Shown: positions 53,412-62,799 of the stretch, one piece after another
Layout of the letters: every line of letters starts with the position of its first letter
Position numbering within the stretch: the stretch's first letter is position 1
Assembly (NCBI RefSeq): GCF_016888005.1
Contig: NZ_JAFDVE010000019.1
Coordinates: forward strand, 1 to 64,000
Length of the DNA stretch: 64,000 nt
Reading direction: 5' to 3'
From: Phycicoccus sp. CSK15P-2
GTDB lineage: Bacteria > Actinomycetota > Actinomycetes > Actinomycetales > Dermatophilaceae
Translations under genes and position numbers: made by a program
The notes under the pieces: model-generated
Told to the model about the DNA's origin: nothing
The model's input: only the letters and a program-made list of their open reading frames with translations
The model's database searches: none

Positions 53412-54537
53412 CCGCGACCACCTCCGTGAGTTCGGTCAGTGCCGCCATGGAGTGTCCGGCGACGAAGTCGTGAACGTGCGGCAGCACCGCCATGATGCCT
53501 CCCTGGACCGGCTCGTACCCCGCCTTGCCCCGATGCGGGTTCACCCAGACCACCCGGTGGGCCACCTGCGCGAGGCGGCGCACCTGCTCCCCGAGGGCCT
53601 CCGGGTGGTCGCGCTCCCAGCCGTCGCTGAACACGACCACGACGGCTCCACGGGCCATCCCGCGGCGGCCCCACCGGTCGAGGAAGGCCTTCAGACCCTC
53701 GGCGAGCCGGGTCCCACCGGACCAGTCGGGGATGCTCCGGCCCGCCGCGACGATGGCCCGGTCGGGGTCGCGGTGCTGCAGCGGCCTGGTCACGTGCGTC
53801 AGCCGGGTCCCGAGGGTGAAGACCTCCGTGGGCACGCCGGACACGCAGTAGACGTGCGCGAGGCGGACGAGGGCGTCGGCGTAGGGGGTCATCGACCCGG
53901 ACACGTCGACGAGGAGGACGACGCGCCGTGGACGGGCCGCCCGACGCCGCCAGGCGATGTCGCCGGGCTCACCCATCCGCTGCAGCGTCGAGCGCAGCGT
54001 GCGGCGGGCGTCGACGCCCCCGCGCCGCGCGCGGGACCAGCGGTGCGCCCGCCGGCGCGGCGCCCGGGGGCGCAACCGGGCGAAGAGCGCCGCGAGCTGC
54101 TCGCGCTCGGCGCGGGAGAGGGTCGCGACGTCCCGATGGCGGAGCACCTCGACGGCACTCGCCCGGGCCGTCGTGACGTCCTCGTCCCGACCGTCGGCCG
54201 CGTCGGGGGCCCCGGCGTCGAGCCCCGCCACGGGTGTGGACCGGCGGACGGGCTCACGCGGCGTGGTGCCTGCCCGGGTGCCGCCGAACCACTCGGCGAA
54301 GACGAGGTCGTGCCGCTCGAGGTCGGCGGGTGAGCCGCACAGTGTCGACCGCCCGGCGTGGTGCACCGCGCCCGGGTCGTCGAGACCGAGTGCGGCGACG
54401 GCCTCCAGGTAGGTGCGCTCGCGGTCGGCCGTGACGTGGACGCCGGCGGCGCGCAGCGCCCGGGCGAACCCGAGGAGCAGCTCCTCGGGGGGCCGGACGT
54501 GGTCGGCCACGTCCGGGTGGGCGGGGGTGTCGGCCAC
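53404..54537 (-). CDS. coxE: CoxE-like VWA-domain protein
   Basis: Protein of 377 aa of the CoxE family. The C-terminal von Willebrand A domain has the MIDAS motif DVSGSM and later SGGTRLAEGLKAFLDRW and VVVFSDGWERD. With the MoxR ATPase it assists maturation of the molybdenum-copper or molybdenum active site in CODH systems. The GTG start is 3 nt after the MoxR stop. Confidence 0.9.
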
Positions 54538-54540
54538 GGC

Positions 54541-55431
54541 TCAGCGGGTGAGCAGGACGTCGAGGGCCTTCTTGACCCGCTCGGCGTCCTCCCGGTACTT
54601 CACCGCGACGCCGAGCGTCGCTGCGGCGGTCGCGGTGTCGAGGGTGCGGGTGCCGAGCTCGTGCAGCGCCCGTGCCCAGTCGAGGGTCTCGGCCACGCCG
54701 GGCGGCTTGAGCAGCTCGCGGTCCTCGCGCACCGCGTGGACCGCCCGGACGACCTGGGCCGCGAGCTGCTCGGACACCTCCGGGGCCCGGGTGCGGACGA
54801 TCGCGAGCTCGCGCTCGATCCCGGGGTGCTCGAGCCAGTGGTAGAGGCAGCGGCGCTTGAGCGCGTCGTGCAGCTCGCGGGTGCGGTTCGAGGTGAGGAC
54901 GACGACCGGCGGGGTGGCGGCCGCGACCGGGCCGAGCTCGGGGATCGTCACCTGCCAGGTGGACAGCACCTCGAGGAGGAAGGCCTCGAACTCGTCGTCG
55001 GCGCGGTCGACCTCGTCGACGAGGAGGACCGCGGGCGCCTCGCGCAGCGCACGGAGCACGGGTCTGGCGAGGAGGAACCGCTCGTCGAAGAGGTCCGCCT
55101 CGAGCGTCCGGATGTCCTGCGGCCCGCCGGACACGGCCTCGAGGGCGCGCACGTGGAGGATCTGGCGCGGGAAGTCCCAGTCGTAGAGCGCCTGCGAGGC
55201 GTCGATGCCCTCGTAGCACTGGAGGCGGATGAGCGGCAGGTCCATGGCATCGGCGAGGGCCTCGGCGAGCGCGGTCTTCCCGGTGCCCGGCTCGCCCTCC
55301 ATGAGCAGCGGACGGCCGAGACGGAGCGAGAGCCACGCGACCGTGGCCAGGGCCTCGTCCGCGAGGTAGCCGACGCCGCCGAGCCCGGTCGCGAGATCGG
55401 GGGCCGTGGCGAACGTCGTCCTCGGGTCCAT
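54541..55431 (-). CDS. coxD: MoxR-family AAA+ ATPase (CoxD-like)
   Basis: AAA+ ATPase (296 aa): Walker A GEPGTGKTAL, Walker B VLLVDEVDRAD, sensor TSNRTRELHDALKRRC. The N-terminus GGVGYLADEALATVAWLSL and CYEGIDASQALYDWDFPRQ match CoxD-type MoxR proteins. Acts with the VWA protein in enzyme maturation. The ATG at 55431 is chosen since upstream in-frame sequence is not conserved in character. Confidence 0.92.
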   Translation of the reverse strand: MDPRTTFATAPDLATGLGGVGYLADEALATVAWLSLRLGRPLLMEGEPGTGKTALAEALADAMDLPLIRLQCYEGIDASQALYDWDFPRQILHVRALEAVSGGPQDIRTLEADLFDERFLLARPVLRALREAPAVLLVDEVDRADDEFEAFLLEVLSTWQVTIPELGPVAAATPPVVVLTSNRTRELHDALKRRCLYHWLEHPGIERELAIVRTRAPEVSEQLAAQVVRAVHAVREDRELLKPPGVAETLDWARALHELGTRTLDTATAAATLGVAVKYREDAERVKKALDVLLTR

Positions 55432-55495
55432 GGCCCCAGCATCACCCACGAGGGGGTCCCGGGGAAGGGCGACCGTCGTACCGGCCGGGGAGGTG

Positions 55496-55834
55496 TCAGG
55501 ACAGCCGGACGACGGCTGCCGCGACCTCGCCGAGCGCGAGGGCACCCAGCACGACCGCGACGACCCCGGGCAGCCGGCCGTCCGCGAGGACGGCGAACTG
55601 CGGATCGTCCGGGTGGCTCCGCGACATCCCGCGCGACCTCAGCGCCTCGACGACGACCCAGCCCGCGAGCGCCGTGACGAGCAGCGTGGGGGCGACGACG
55701 AGCGGCCCGAGGGTCTCGAGCGTGAGCCGGCCGATCGTCAGGGAGCCGATGACGAGGGCGAGTCCGGTGCGTCGCCAGGCGAGCGTCGTGCGCTCCTGCT
55801 GCATCCCGCGGTCACGCTGCACCTCCTCGCTCAC
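55496..55834 (-). CDS. DUF202 membrane protein
   Basis: Small membrane protein (112 aa) with QQERTTLAWRRTGLAL, the DUF202 signature, and three TM segments. Function unknown. The start is a GTG overlapping the stop of the neighbouring DUF202 paralogue (GTGA). Confidence 0.8.
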   Translation of the reverse strand: MSEEVQRDRGMQQERTTLAWRRTGLALVIGSLTIGRLTLETLGPLVVAPTLLVTALAGWVVVEALRSRGMSRSHPDDPQFAVLADGRLPGVVAVVLGALALGEVAAAVVRLS

Positions 55835-56211
55835 CCGCCGACCCCCCGCAGGAGGCTGCTCACGGCGAGGACGGTCCCGACCAGCGCGACGGCGACGAGC
55901 ACGACGGCCATCGCCGGGTTCGCGGGCAGTGTCGTGTTCTCGCGCATGGCGCGCTCGGTGCGTGCCCAGGTGCGGAAGGACGTCACCGCGACGAGCAGCC
56001 CGGCCGCGGCGAGGAGCCCGGCGAGGAGGTACTGGACGGTGTCGTGGAGCGGGAGGTCCAGCGCGTCGAGGGCGGCGGCCCCCGCGAGGAGCGCCAGGCC
56101 GGTGCGGATCCAGGCGAGGAACGTCCGCTCGTTGGCCAGGGAGAAGCGCGGGTCGGGGTCCGTGCCGTGGCCGTAGACGCTCGCCGGCCACCGTCGCTTC
56201 TCCTCGCTCAT
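55831..56211 (-). CDS. DUF202 / YidH-like membrane protein
   Basis: Membrane protein (126 aa) with RFSLANERTFLAWIRTGLAL at ~22-42 and three predicted helices, the YidH/DUF202 pattern. It forms a coupled pair with the shorter downstream DUF202 gene. Function unknown. It lies within the cox-linked gene run but need not be part of it. Confidence 0.85.
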   Translation of the reverse strand: MSEEKRRWPASVYGHGTDPDPRFSLANERTFLAWIRTGLALLAGAAALDALDLPLHDTVQYLLAGLLAAAGLLVAVTSFRTWARTERAMRENTTLPANPAMAVVLVAVALVGTVLAVSSLLRGVGG

Positions 56212-56263
56212 GGCCCCATGATGTCGGAGACCGCGCCGCCGGCCCCCACGGGCCGAGTGCGGG

Positions 56264-56854
56264 TCAGCCGTCCAGGGCGTCCGGAGTGTCGGCGTCGGCA
56301 CCCGTGGCGAGGTCCCCGCACTCGACCGGTGTCGGCGGATGCGCGGCCAGGTGGTCGCGGGCCCCGCGGTCGCCGCGGGCGGTCGCCACGACCGGCTCCC
56401 AGTGCTCGCGGCCGAGGACGACCGGGTGGCCGGGAACGCCCTGGTAGGTCGCACGCAGGAGCACTCCCGGCCCCACGCCGCGTCCGGCGCCGAGGACGCG
56501 GCGGTAGACCCGGGTCCCGACGTCGGGCAGGTCGACGAGGGTCACGAGCGCGGCGTCGAGGTCGGGAGGCGCGGCTTCCGCGAGGTGGCCGAGCCCGGCG
56601 CGCAACGAGGCACCCATTCCCTCGTCCCAGTCGTCGGCGACGACGACCTGCGCCCCGGCCGCCTCGGCGACCGCGCGGGGCTCCTCGACGGCTGCGCCGA
56701 GGACGACGACGACGTGCTCGAGCCCGGCTGCGACGAGCCGGTCCAGGGTGGTCTCGAGCAGCGTCGGGCCACCGGGGGTGGGCCGGACGAGGGCCTTCGG
56801 GCCACCCATCCGGCGCCCGGCCCCGGCAGCGAGGAGCAGGCCGGCCGTGCGCAT
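56264..56854 (-). CDS. mocA: MocA-like molybdenum cofactor nucleotidyltransferase
   Basis: NTP-transferase fold protein (196 aa): LLLAAGAGRRMGGPKALV (nucleotide-binding loop), VVVLGAAVEE, VVADDWDEGMGASLRAGL and ALVTLVDLPDV (metal-binding Asp). MocA-type enzymes add CMP to molybdopterin to give the dinucleotide cofactor used by xanthine-dehydrogenase/CODH-family enzymes, which fits the adjacent cox genes. Confidence 0.85.
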   Translation of the reverse strand: MRTAGLLLAAGAGRRMGGPKALVRPTPGGPTLLETTLDRLVAAGLEHVVVVLGAAVEEPRAVAEAAGAQVVVADDWDEGMGASLRAGLGHLAEAAPPDLDAALVTLVDLPDVGTRVYRRVLGAGRGVGPGVLLRATYQGVPGHPVVLGREHWEPVVATARGDRGARDHLAAHPPTPVECGDLATGADADTPDALDG

Positions 56855-56900
56855 GCCGGCCAGCCTGCCAGCCCGCGTCCCCGCATGCGGATCGGGTCGG

Positions 56901-58511
56901 TCAGCGCGTCGCGACCGACCAGATCGTCGTCGTGCCCGACACCTCGTTGCCGACGACGAGGAGCGGGGACCGGTTGGGGCTCTGCGAGGCCGGGATGAAC
57001 AGCACGCCCTCGGGGCCGAGATCACCGGCCTCACCCGCCTCGGCGTCGGCCGCGGGGTCGGTCGACCGGTTCGACGCGTAGCCGGCCACGCGCCCGTGCG
57101 CAGGGTCGGTGACGTCGATGGCGACGATGCCGCTGGTGCGCTCGAGCCCGACGAACGCGTAGGTGCGCCCGCGCAGCCGGCCGAGGTCGAGGCCCTCGGG
57201 CTCCGGGCCCTTGTCGTCGCTGCGGCTGTCGACGGAGTCGTTGTCGTCGTTGTTCGCGTTGAACAGCGACGGCTGCTGCTCGGCGACGAGCTGCTCGAGG
57301 GCGTCGCCGGAGTCCCAGACGAGCCTCCCGGTGCGTGCGTCGCGGACCGACACCGAGCGGGCACCGAAGGCGTCGAGCCCGGTGTAGCCGTCCGGCCCGT
57401 GCGCCGAGGTGGTGGTCACGGTGAGCCGGCCGAGGGCACCCTTCTCCTGCAGCGCCGCGGCGTCGGGGAAGGCCGCCGGGTCGAGGGTCAGGTCCGCGAC
57501 GCGCTCCTCCTCCGCGAAGCAGTCGTACTCGCGGGCGTCGCCCTCGTTGGCGGTCACGAGGTAGGTGTGTCCACCGGACGTGTAGTGGCCGAGCGAGTCC
57601 GGCTGGTACAGGCCGCGGACGGGCCGGGGCGCGATGTGCACGCCGCCGTCCTTGTCGGAGGCGTCGAGCCCCTGCCCGGTCGTGTCGTGGTCCTTCGTCC
57701 CGAGCGGTGCGATGCGGGTGACCCGGGCGGAGCGCAGGTCGACCGTGGCCACGGCGTTGTTCTCCTGGAGGGTCACCCAGGCGGTGCGTCCGTCGGTGGT
57801 CACGTACTCGGGCTCGAGGTCCTGCGAGACGGTCGCACCCGGCCCGAAGACCCGGACCCCGGCGGCGCGGAGCCGGTCCGCGTGACGGTCCCAGCGGTGG
57901 AAGTCGGCGGTGCGCACGACGGCGCGCGCGGGCCCGCGGCGGAGGTCGACGACCGAGACGCTGCCCTCGGGGTCGGACTGTCCGGCGCAGTACCCCTCGG
58001 GCTCGCCCTCGTTCGCGACGACGGCGTAGTGGCCGTCCGGGGTGAAGGTCACCATGTCCGGGAGGGCGCCGACGGTGACCCGCCCGCGCTCTGCGCCGGT
58101 CCGGGCGTCGAAGAACGCGAGGCTGCCGGGGGCGGTCTTGTCGTCCGCCTCCTCGGCGACGGCGACGAGCCCGCGGTGCACCGCGACGCTGTTGGCGCCC
58201 GGGGTGTCGAGCGTGGCGACCCGGCGGGGCCTGGCCGGCCGCGAGATGTCGAGGACGTCGACCGTGCCCGCGCCCGAGCTGACGACGAACAGCCGCTGGG
58301 TGGCGGGGTCGTGGGCGGTGATCTCGGAGCCGCCCTCGTCGAACAGGCCGGTCCGGTAGGTGCCGAGCGGGGTGAGCACGACCTCCGGGGACCGGCCGGG
58401 CCCGTGGTGGTGGCCACCGGCCAGGGCGGGGGCCGGGCCGGCGAGCAGCGCGGTGGCGGCGAGGGACGTCGTGGCGAGGACGGCGACGGGGGCCGTGGGG
58501 CGCAGGCGCAT
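56901..58511 (-). CDS. secreted choice-of-anchor-I-family beta-propeller protein
   Basis: Exported protein (536 aa). The signal peptide is at ~1-32 (TTSLAATALLAGPAPALAGG). Next come propeller-like repeats such as VVSSGAGTVDVLDI, GANSVAVHRGLVAVAEE and GALPDMVTFTPDGHYAVVANEGE, with later NANNDDNDSVDSRSDDKGPE and the characteristic end RSPLLVVGNEVSGTTTIW. Related proteins are found fused to phosphatases or alone; the function here is not defined. No LPxTG anchor is seen. Confidence 0.8.
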   Translation of the reverse strand: MRLRPTAPVAVLATTSLAATALLAGPAPALAGGHHHGPGRSPEVVLTPLGTYRTGLFDEGGSEITAHDPATQRLFVVSSGAGTVDVLDISRPARPRRVATLDTPGANSVAVHRGLVAVAEEADDKTAPGSLAFFDARTGAERGRVTVGALPDMVTFTPDGHYAVVANEGEPEGYCAGQSDPEGSVSVVDLRRGPARAVVRTADFHRWDRHADRLRAAGVRVFGPGATVSQDLEPEYVTTDGRTAWVTLQENNAVATVDLRSARVTRIAPLGTKDHDTTGQGLDASDKDGGVHIAPRPVRGLYQPDSLGHYTSGGHTYLVTANEGDAREYDCFAEEERVADLTLDPAAFPDAAALQEKGALGRLTVTTTSAHGPDGYTGLDAFGARSVSVRDARTGRLVWDSGDALEQLVAEQQPSLFNANNDDNDSVDSRSDDKGPEPEGLDLGRLRGRTYAFVGLERTSGIVAIDVTDPAHGRVAGYASNRSTDPAADAEAGEAGDLGPEGVLFIPASQSPNRSPLLVVGNEVSGTTTIWSVATR

Positions 58512-58655
58512 GGCCGGGGACGGTAGGAGCGCTGCACGGCCGGGAGGTGGATGCTGGATGACGGGCCGATGGCGCGACGGTGTCGGCGCGGCGACCCCGT
58601 TGGGGCGATGCGGCGGCGTCGGAGCCATGACGGACGGCGCAGCTAGGGTCGGTGG

Positions 58656-59762
58656 ATGGTGCAGCGGCTGTCGCGGTCCGACGCCCGCCGCGTCGCGGTC
58701 CGGGCCCAGCTCCTCGGCCACGACCGGCCGCGCGATGCCCTCGAGGTCGTCCGGCACCTCGCGTGCGTCCAGATGGACCTCACCGCCCATGTCGCCCCGA
58801 ACGCCGACCTCGTCCTGTGGAGCCGGCTCGGGGCCGCCTACTCCCCGGGGTCGCTCGACGACCTCCTCGAGGCGCGTGAGCTCGTCGAGGTGCGCGGCTT
58901 CCTCCGCCCCGCCGAGGACGTCGCGCTGTACCTCGCCGAGATGTCGGAGTGGCCGGGCAGTGAACCGCTCGAGGACTGGCAGCGGCGGCTCGAGGGATGG
59001 GTGGCCGACAACCACGCCTGCCGCGACGACGTCCTGACCCGCCTCCGCTCCGAGGGCCCTCTGCCGGCACGCGACATCCCGGACACCTGCGCGCGGCCGT
59101 GGCGCTCGTCCGGGTGGACGAACAGCAAGAACGTTCAGCGGCTGCTCGGCCTCATGGAGGCCCGTGGCGAGGTCGCGGTGTCGTCGCGGGAGAACCGGGA
59201 GCGGGTGTGGGACCTCGCCTCACGGGTGTACCCGGAGGTCGAGCCCCTACCGCTCGCCGAGGCCGCCGCCGAACGGGACCGGCGCCGGCTCGCCGCGCTC
59301 GGCATCGCGCGGGCGTCGGCGGCGGAGACGCCGGGCGAGCCGAACCACGTGGGCCGGGCCGGCGTCGAGGCCGTGGTCGAGGGGGTACGCGGCCGGTGGA
59401 GGGTCGACCAGACCCTGCTCGATGCGTCGTTCCACGGGCGGACCGCCCTCTTGTCCCCGCTGGACCGGCTCGTGTTCGACCGGAAGCGGGTCTCCGAGAT
59501 CTTCGCGTTCGACTACCAGCTCGAGATGTACAAGCCCCCGGCGAAGCGCCGGTGGGGCTACTTCGCCCTGCCGGTCCTGCACGGTGACCGTCTCGTCGGG
59601 AAGGTCGACGCGCACAGCGACCTCGACGCCGGGCTGCTGCGGGTGCACGCCGTCCACTGGGACGTGGAGCCCACCGCGGCGATGCGCGACGGCGTCGATC
59701 GCGAGCTGCGGTCGCTCGCCGGCCTCGTCGGGGTCGACCTCGCACGGGACGACGGCCCGTGA
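58656..59762 (+). CDS. winged-helix YcaQ-like protein
   Basis: Protein of 368 aa of the HTH_42/YcaQ family: LSRSDARRVAVRAQLL at the N-terminus, then VVRHLACVQMD, WTNSKNVQRLLGLMEARGEV and the C-terminal LLSPLDRLVFDRKRVSEIF followed by KRRWGYFALPVLHGDRLVG. The family includes glycosylases that unhook DNA interstrand crosslinks, so a DNA-repair role is possible. It is divergent from the beta-propeller gene and convergent with the next. Confidence 0.88.
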   Translation: MVQRLSRSDARRVAVRAQLLGHDRPRDALEVVRHLACVQMDLTAHVAPNADLVLWSRLGAAYSPGSLDDLLEARELVEVRGFLRPAEDVALYLAEMSEWPGSEPLEDWQRRLEGWVADNHACRDDVLTRLRSEGPLPARDIPDTCARPWRSSGWTNSKNVQRLLGLMEARGEVAVSSRENRERVWDLASRVYPEVEPLPLAEAAAERDRRRLAALGIARASAAETPGEPNHVGRAGVEAVVEGVRGRWRVDQTLLDASFHGRTALLSPLDRLVFDRKRVSEIFAFDYQLEMYKPPAKRRWGYFALPVLHGDRLVGKVDAHSDLDAGLLRVHAVHWDVEPTAAMRDGVDRELRSLAGLVGVDLARDDGP

Positions 59763-59814
59763 GCGACCCCGGTCGGTGCGATCACCAGCGGGGCTCCGGG
59801 CCGGGAGACTCGGG

Positions 59815-60237
59815 TCAGGCCTCGGCGGGCTGCATCCAGAGCTGCCGGCTGCCGACCGCTGCCAGCACCCCGGCCCCGAGACACATCACCAGGCCCGGGC
59901 CCGGGAGCCAGCCGGCGAACCCCACGAGCGACAGCAGATGCACGATCTGCCACCCCGTGAGCCCGACGGCGACCACGGCCAGCACGAACCCCTGGAAGGC
60001 CGAGATCCGCCGCTTGGGCATGAGCGCCCCCGCGAGGCCGAAGACGGCTGCGTAGGCGACCCACAGCCCCGCCCCGCGCGAGCCGTTGACGGTCCCGAGC
60101 GCCGTGTAGATCCACGGCAGGAAGGACCCGAGGAGCGCCATCGCGGAGGCGAGGAGCAGCCGTTTGCGACCCTGCTCCATCCGGCCGCGGGTGCGCGTGG
60201 TCGGAGCGGGTGCGGGAGCGGCGGTGCTCTGGCTCAT
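59815..60237 (-). CDS. hypothetical membrane protein
   Basis: Protein of 140 aa with a Ser/Thr/Ala/Pro-rich N-terminus and four predicted TM helices (LLLASAMALLGSFLPWIYTA, GLWVAYAAVFGLAGALM, FVLAVVAVGLTGWQIVHLL, GLVMCLGAGVLAAVG). No family recognised. The ATG at 60237 is preferred to one 27 nt upstream. Confidence 0.6.
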   Translation of the reverse strand: MSQSTAAPAPAPTTRTRGRMEQGRKRLLLASAMALLGSFLPWIYTALGTVNGSRGAGLWVAYAAVFGLAGALMPKRRISAFQGFVLAVVAVGLTGWQIVHLLSLVGFAGWLPGPGLVMCLGAGVLAAVGSRQLWMQPAEA

Positions 60238-60521
60238 GCCCGGGATGGTAGGCGCCCGCCGCACGCCGTGTCCGCAGCGCGCAGAGGCGGACGGGACGAG
60301 CGGCGAGCCGCGGCCGACGAGTGGCCGGATCCGACCGCTCGTGGCGTCGGACCGACCGTTCGTCGTGGGGTGGCGCCCTTCACACCCCCCGGCCGACCGT
60401 TCGCCGCAGGTTCGGTGCGCCTCCCCTCCACGTCGTTGAGTTGCCAGCCCGCGCAGAGTTTCATTGCGGCCAACCGGGCCGGACAGGGGCTCGGCGGATT
60501 CGCAAGGAGGCGAGTTCCCGT
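60238..60521. other. promoter region of the DUF4212-symporter operon
   Basis: 284 nt without a gene. Three short direct repeats, CCGACCG(C/T)TCG, occur at about 60333, 60350 and 60391 and may be regulator sites. An AAGGAGG ribosome binding site lies at 60504-60510. No clear -35/-10 pair. Confidence 0.4.
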
Positions 60522-60800
60522 ATGGACGACCGACAGCGCCAGGAGTACTGGCGCAAGAACCTCACCTTGATGAGCGTGCTGTTGGTGATCTGGGCCCTGG
60601 TGTCGTACGGCGCCGGGATCCTCTTCGTCGACGCCCTCAACAAGGTCAGCTTCCTGGGCTTCCCCCTGGGCTTCTGGTTCGCGCAGCAGGGCTCGATCAT
60701 CGTCTTCGTCATTCTCATCGGTGTCTACGTGTGGCGGATGGACAAGCTCGACGCGGAGTACGGCGTCGAGGAGTACGAAGGCGAGGTGCACCACTCGTGA
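60522..60800 (+). CDS. DUF4212 small membrane subunit of a solute:sodium symporter
   Basis: Protein of 92 aa with two TM helices: YWRKNLTLMSVLLVIWALVS, then FLGFPLGFWFAQQGSIIVFV, and an acidic tail. This is the DUF4212 pattern of small subunits encoded just before VC_2705/ActP-type symporters. The ribosome binding site AAGGAGG is 11 nt upstream. The next gene overlaps by GTGA. Confidence 0.9.
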   Translation: MDDRQRQEYWRKNLTLMSVLLVIWALVSYGAGILFVDALNKVSFLGFPLGFWFAQQGSIIVFVILIGVYVWRMDKLDAEYGVEEYEGEVHHS

Positions 60801-62500
60801 CCGAGATCCAGCTGTGGACGCTCGTCTTCGTCGTCATCACCTTCAGCCTCTACATCTTCATCGCCTACCGCAGCCGGGTGTCCGACACGGCGGGCTTCTA
60901 CGTCGCCGGCGGTGGCATCCCCGCCCCGGCCAACGGTGCGGCCATCGCCGCGGACTGGATGAGCGCCGCGTCGTTCATCTCGCTCGCCGGCATCGTCGCC
61001 TTCGCGGGCAACGGCTACGGCGGGTCCGTCTACCTCATGGGCTGGACGGGCGGCTACGTGCTGCTCGCCCTGCTCCTCGCGCCGTACCTGCGCAAGTTCG
61101 GGAAGTACACGATCCCGGACTTCGTCGGCGACCGGTACAACGAGACCGCCCGCCTCGTCGCGGTCGTGGCGGCGATCGTCGTGTCGTTCGTCTACGTCGC
61201 CGGGCAGATGGCCGGCGTCGGCGTCGTCTTCACACGCTTCCTCAGCGTCAACACGACGACGGGCGTCGTCATCGGCATGGCGATCGTGTTCTTCTACGCC
61301 GTCCTCGGCGGGATGAAGGGCATCACCTGGACCCAGGTGACGCAGTACACGGTCCTCATCATCGCCTACATCATCCCGGCGGTCGCGGTCTCCGCGAAGG
61401 TCACCGGGGTCGCCCTCCCGCAGATCGGGTTCGGGACGATCCTCGACGAGCTCAACGGGCTCCAGGCCGACCTCGGGCTGGACTCGTACACCGAGGCGTT
61501 CACCCAGACGTCGATGGCGAACATGGTGCTCATCACCGCGGCGCTGATGTTCGGCACGGCGGGCCTGCCGCACGTCATCGTCCGCTTCTACACGGCGAAG
61601 TCCGTGCGGGCGGCGCGCTACTCGGCGCTGTGGGCACTGTTCTTCATCGCGCTGCTCTACACGACCGCCCCGTCGGTCGCGGCGTTCTCGAAGTACAACA
61701 TCATCAACGAGCTCGGTGGCACGAACGGCATCGCGCTCTCCGAGGCGCCCTCGTGGTTCACCACGTGGGCGGACGTCGGGCTCATCACCCAGTCGGGTGA
61801 GGCCGCGGCGCCGATCTCGGAGCTCGCCTCCGACGCGACCATCACGTTCACCGACGTGACGATCAACAACGACATCATCGTCCTCGCGAGCCCGGAGATC
61901 GGCGGCCTCCCCGCCCCGATCGTCGGCCTCGTCGCGGCCGGTGCGCTCGCCGCGGCGCTGTCCACCGCGTCCGGTCTGCTGCTCGTCATCTCGTCGTCGG
62001 TCGCGAACGACGTCTACTACAAGAAGATCAACCCGCAGGCCTCCGAGAAGCAGCAGCTGCTCGTCGGCCGGATCGCGATGGGCGCGGCGATCGTCGTCGC
62101 CGGCTACCTCGGCATCAACCCGCCCGGGTTCGTCGCCCAGGTCGTCGCCCTCGCCTTCGGGTTGGCCGCGGCCAGCTTCTTCCCGGCGCTGGTCCTCGGG
62201 ATCTTCTGGAAGAACTGCACGGCCATCGGCGCCATGACCGGCATGATCGTCGGCCTCGGTGTGACGTTCGCGTACATGCTGTGGACGATCCCGATCTACG
62301 GCGGCTCCGACGGCATCCTCGGGATCCCCCCGACGGGTATCGGCACGATCGGCATGATCATCAACTTCGTCGTGACGATCGTCGTCTCGCAGGTGACGCC
62401 GAAGCCCTCGCCCGAGATGCAGGAGCTCGTCGAGGAGATCCGCTACCCCGGCCGCACCAGGCTCGTCGCGGCCCACGCGGAGGGCAAGGACCTGCACTGA
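60797..62500 (+). CDS. sodium:solute symporter (ActP/VC_2705 subfamily)
   Basis: SSS-family transporter (567 aa) with about 13 TM helices: FYVAGGGIPAPANGAAIAAD at the first sodium-binding region, GMKGITWTQVTQYTVLIIAY, GTAGLPHVIVRFYTAKS and LAAALSTASGLLLVISSSVA. The subfamily moves acetate or other short carboxylates with sodium; the substrate is inferred. The GTG start overlaps the DUF4212 stop. Confidence 0.92.
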   Translation: MTEIQLWTLVFVVITFSLYIFIAYRSRVSDTAGFYVAGGGIPAPANGAAIAADWMSAASFISLAGIVAFAGNGYGGSVYLMGWTGGYVLLALLLAPYLRKFGKYTIPDFVGDRYNETARLVAVVAAIVVSFVYVAGQMAGVGVVFTRFLSVNTTTGVVIGMAIVFFYAVLGGMKGITWTQVTQYTVLIIAYIIPAVAVSAKVTGVALPQIGFGTILDELNGLQADLGLDSYTEAFTQTSMANMVLITAALMFGTAGLPHVIVRFYTAKSVRAARYSALWALFFIALLYTTAPSVAAFSKYNIINELGGTNGIALSEAPSWFTTWADVGLITQSGEAAAPISELASDATITFTDVTINNDIIVLASPEIGGLPAPIVGLVAAGALAAALSTASGLLLVISSSVANDVYYKKINPQASEKQQLLVGRIAMGAAIVVAGYLGINPPGFVAQVVALAFGLAAASFFPALVLGIFWKNCTAIGAMTGMIVGLGVTFAYMLWTIPIYGGSDGILGIPPTGIGTIGMIINFVVTIVVSQVTPKPSPEMQELVEEIRYPGRTRLVAAHAEGKDLH

Positions 62501-62519
62501 CGGTCCCCCTCCCACGGCG

Positions 62520-62554
62520 GACGGGCCGGTGACCTCGGTGGTCACCGGCCCGTC
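62520..62554 (+). terminator. terminator of the symporter operon
   Basis: A 15-bp stem with a 5-nt loop (arms GACGGGCCGGTGACC and GGTCACCGGCCCGTC) begins 19 nt after the symporter stop codon. No long T-run. Confidence 0.75.
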
Positions 62555-62561
62555 GTCGCGT

Positions 62562-62701
62562 GTGCGGCACGTCCGAACTTTCCGGCCCTGTGCGGCACGT
62601 CCGAACTTTCCGGCCCTGTGCGGCACGTCCGAACTTTCCGGCGCGGTGCGGCTCGTCCGAGCTTTCCGGCGCGGTGCGGCTCGTCCGAACCTTTTCGCCT
62701 G
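62562..62701. repeat. 28-nt minisatellite, five copies
   Basis: Units starting GTGCGG at 62562, 62590, 62618, 62646 and 62674 (exact 28-nt period) contain C(A/T)CGTCCGA(A/G)C and TTTCCGG. The first three are nearly identical, and the last two carry substitutions. A sixth, degenerate start at 62702 leads into the palindrome. Noncoding. Confidence 0.9.
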
Positions 62702-62714
62702 GTGCGGGAACCCT

Positions 62715-62749
62715 CGGTCACGCACCCCGAAGTTCGGGGTGCGTGACCG
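62715..62749. repeat. long palindrome (17-bp arms)
   Basis: Arms CGGTCACGCACCCCGAA (62715-62731) and its exact complement (62733-62749) are separated by one G. Placed 50 nt after the acyl-CoA carboxylase gene end on the minus strand and after the minisatellite, it may be a shared terminator or an intergenic repeat element. Confidence 0.85.
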
Positions 62750-62799
62750 AACCTTCCGGCATGAGGCGAGAAAGTCGTGGCGGGTCGGTGGGCGGGCGC

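Noticed and set aside
60725-62725. Open frame of 666 codons opposite the symporter
   Set aside because: Charged low-complexity antisense shadow extending into the minisatellite.
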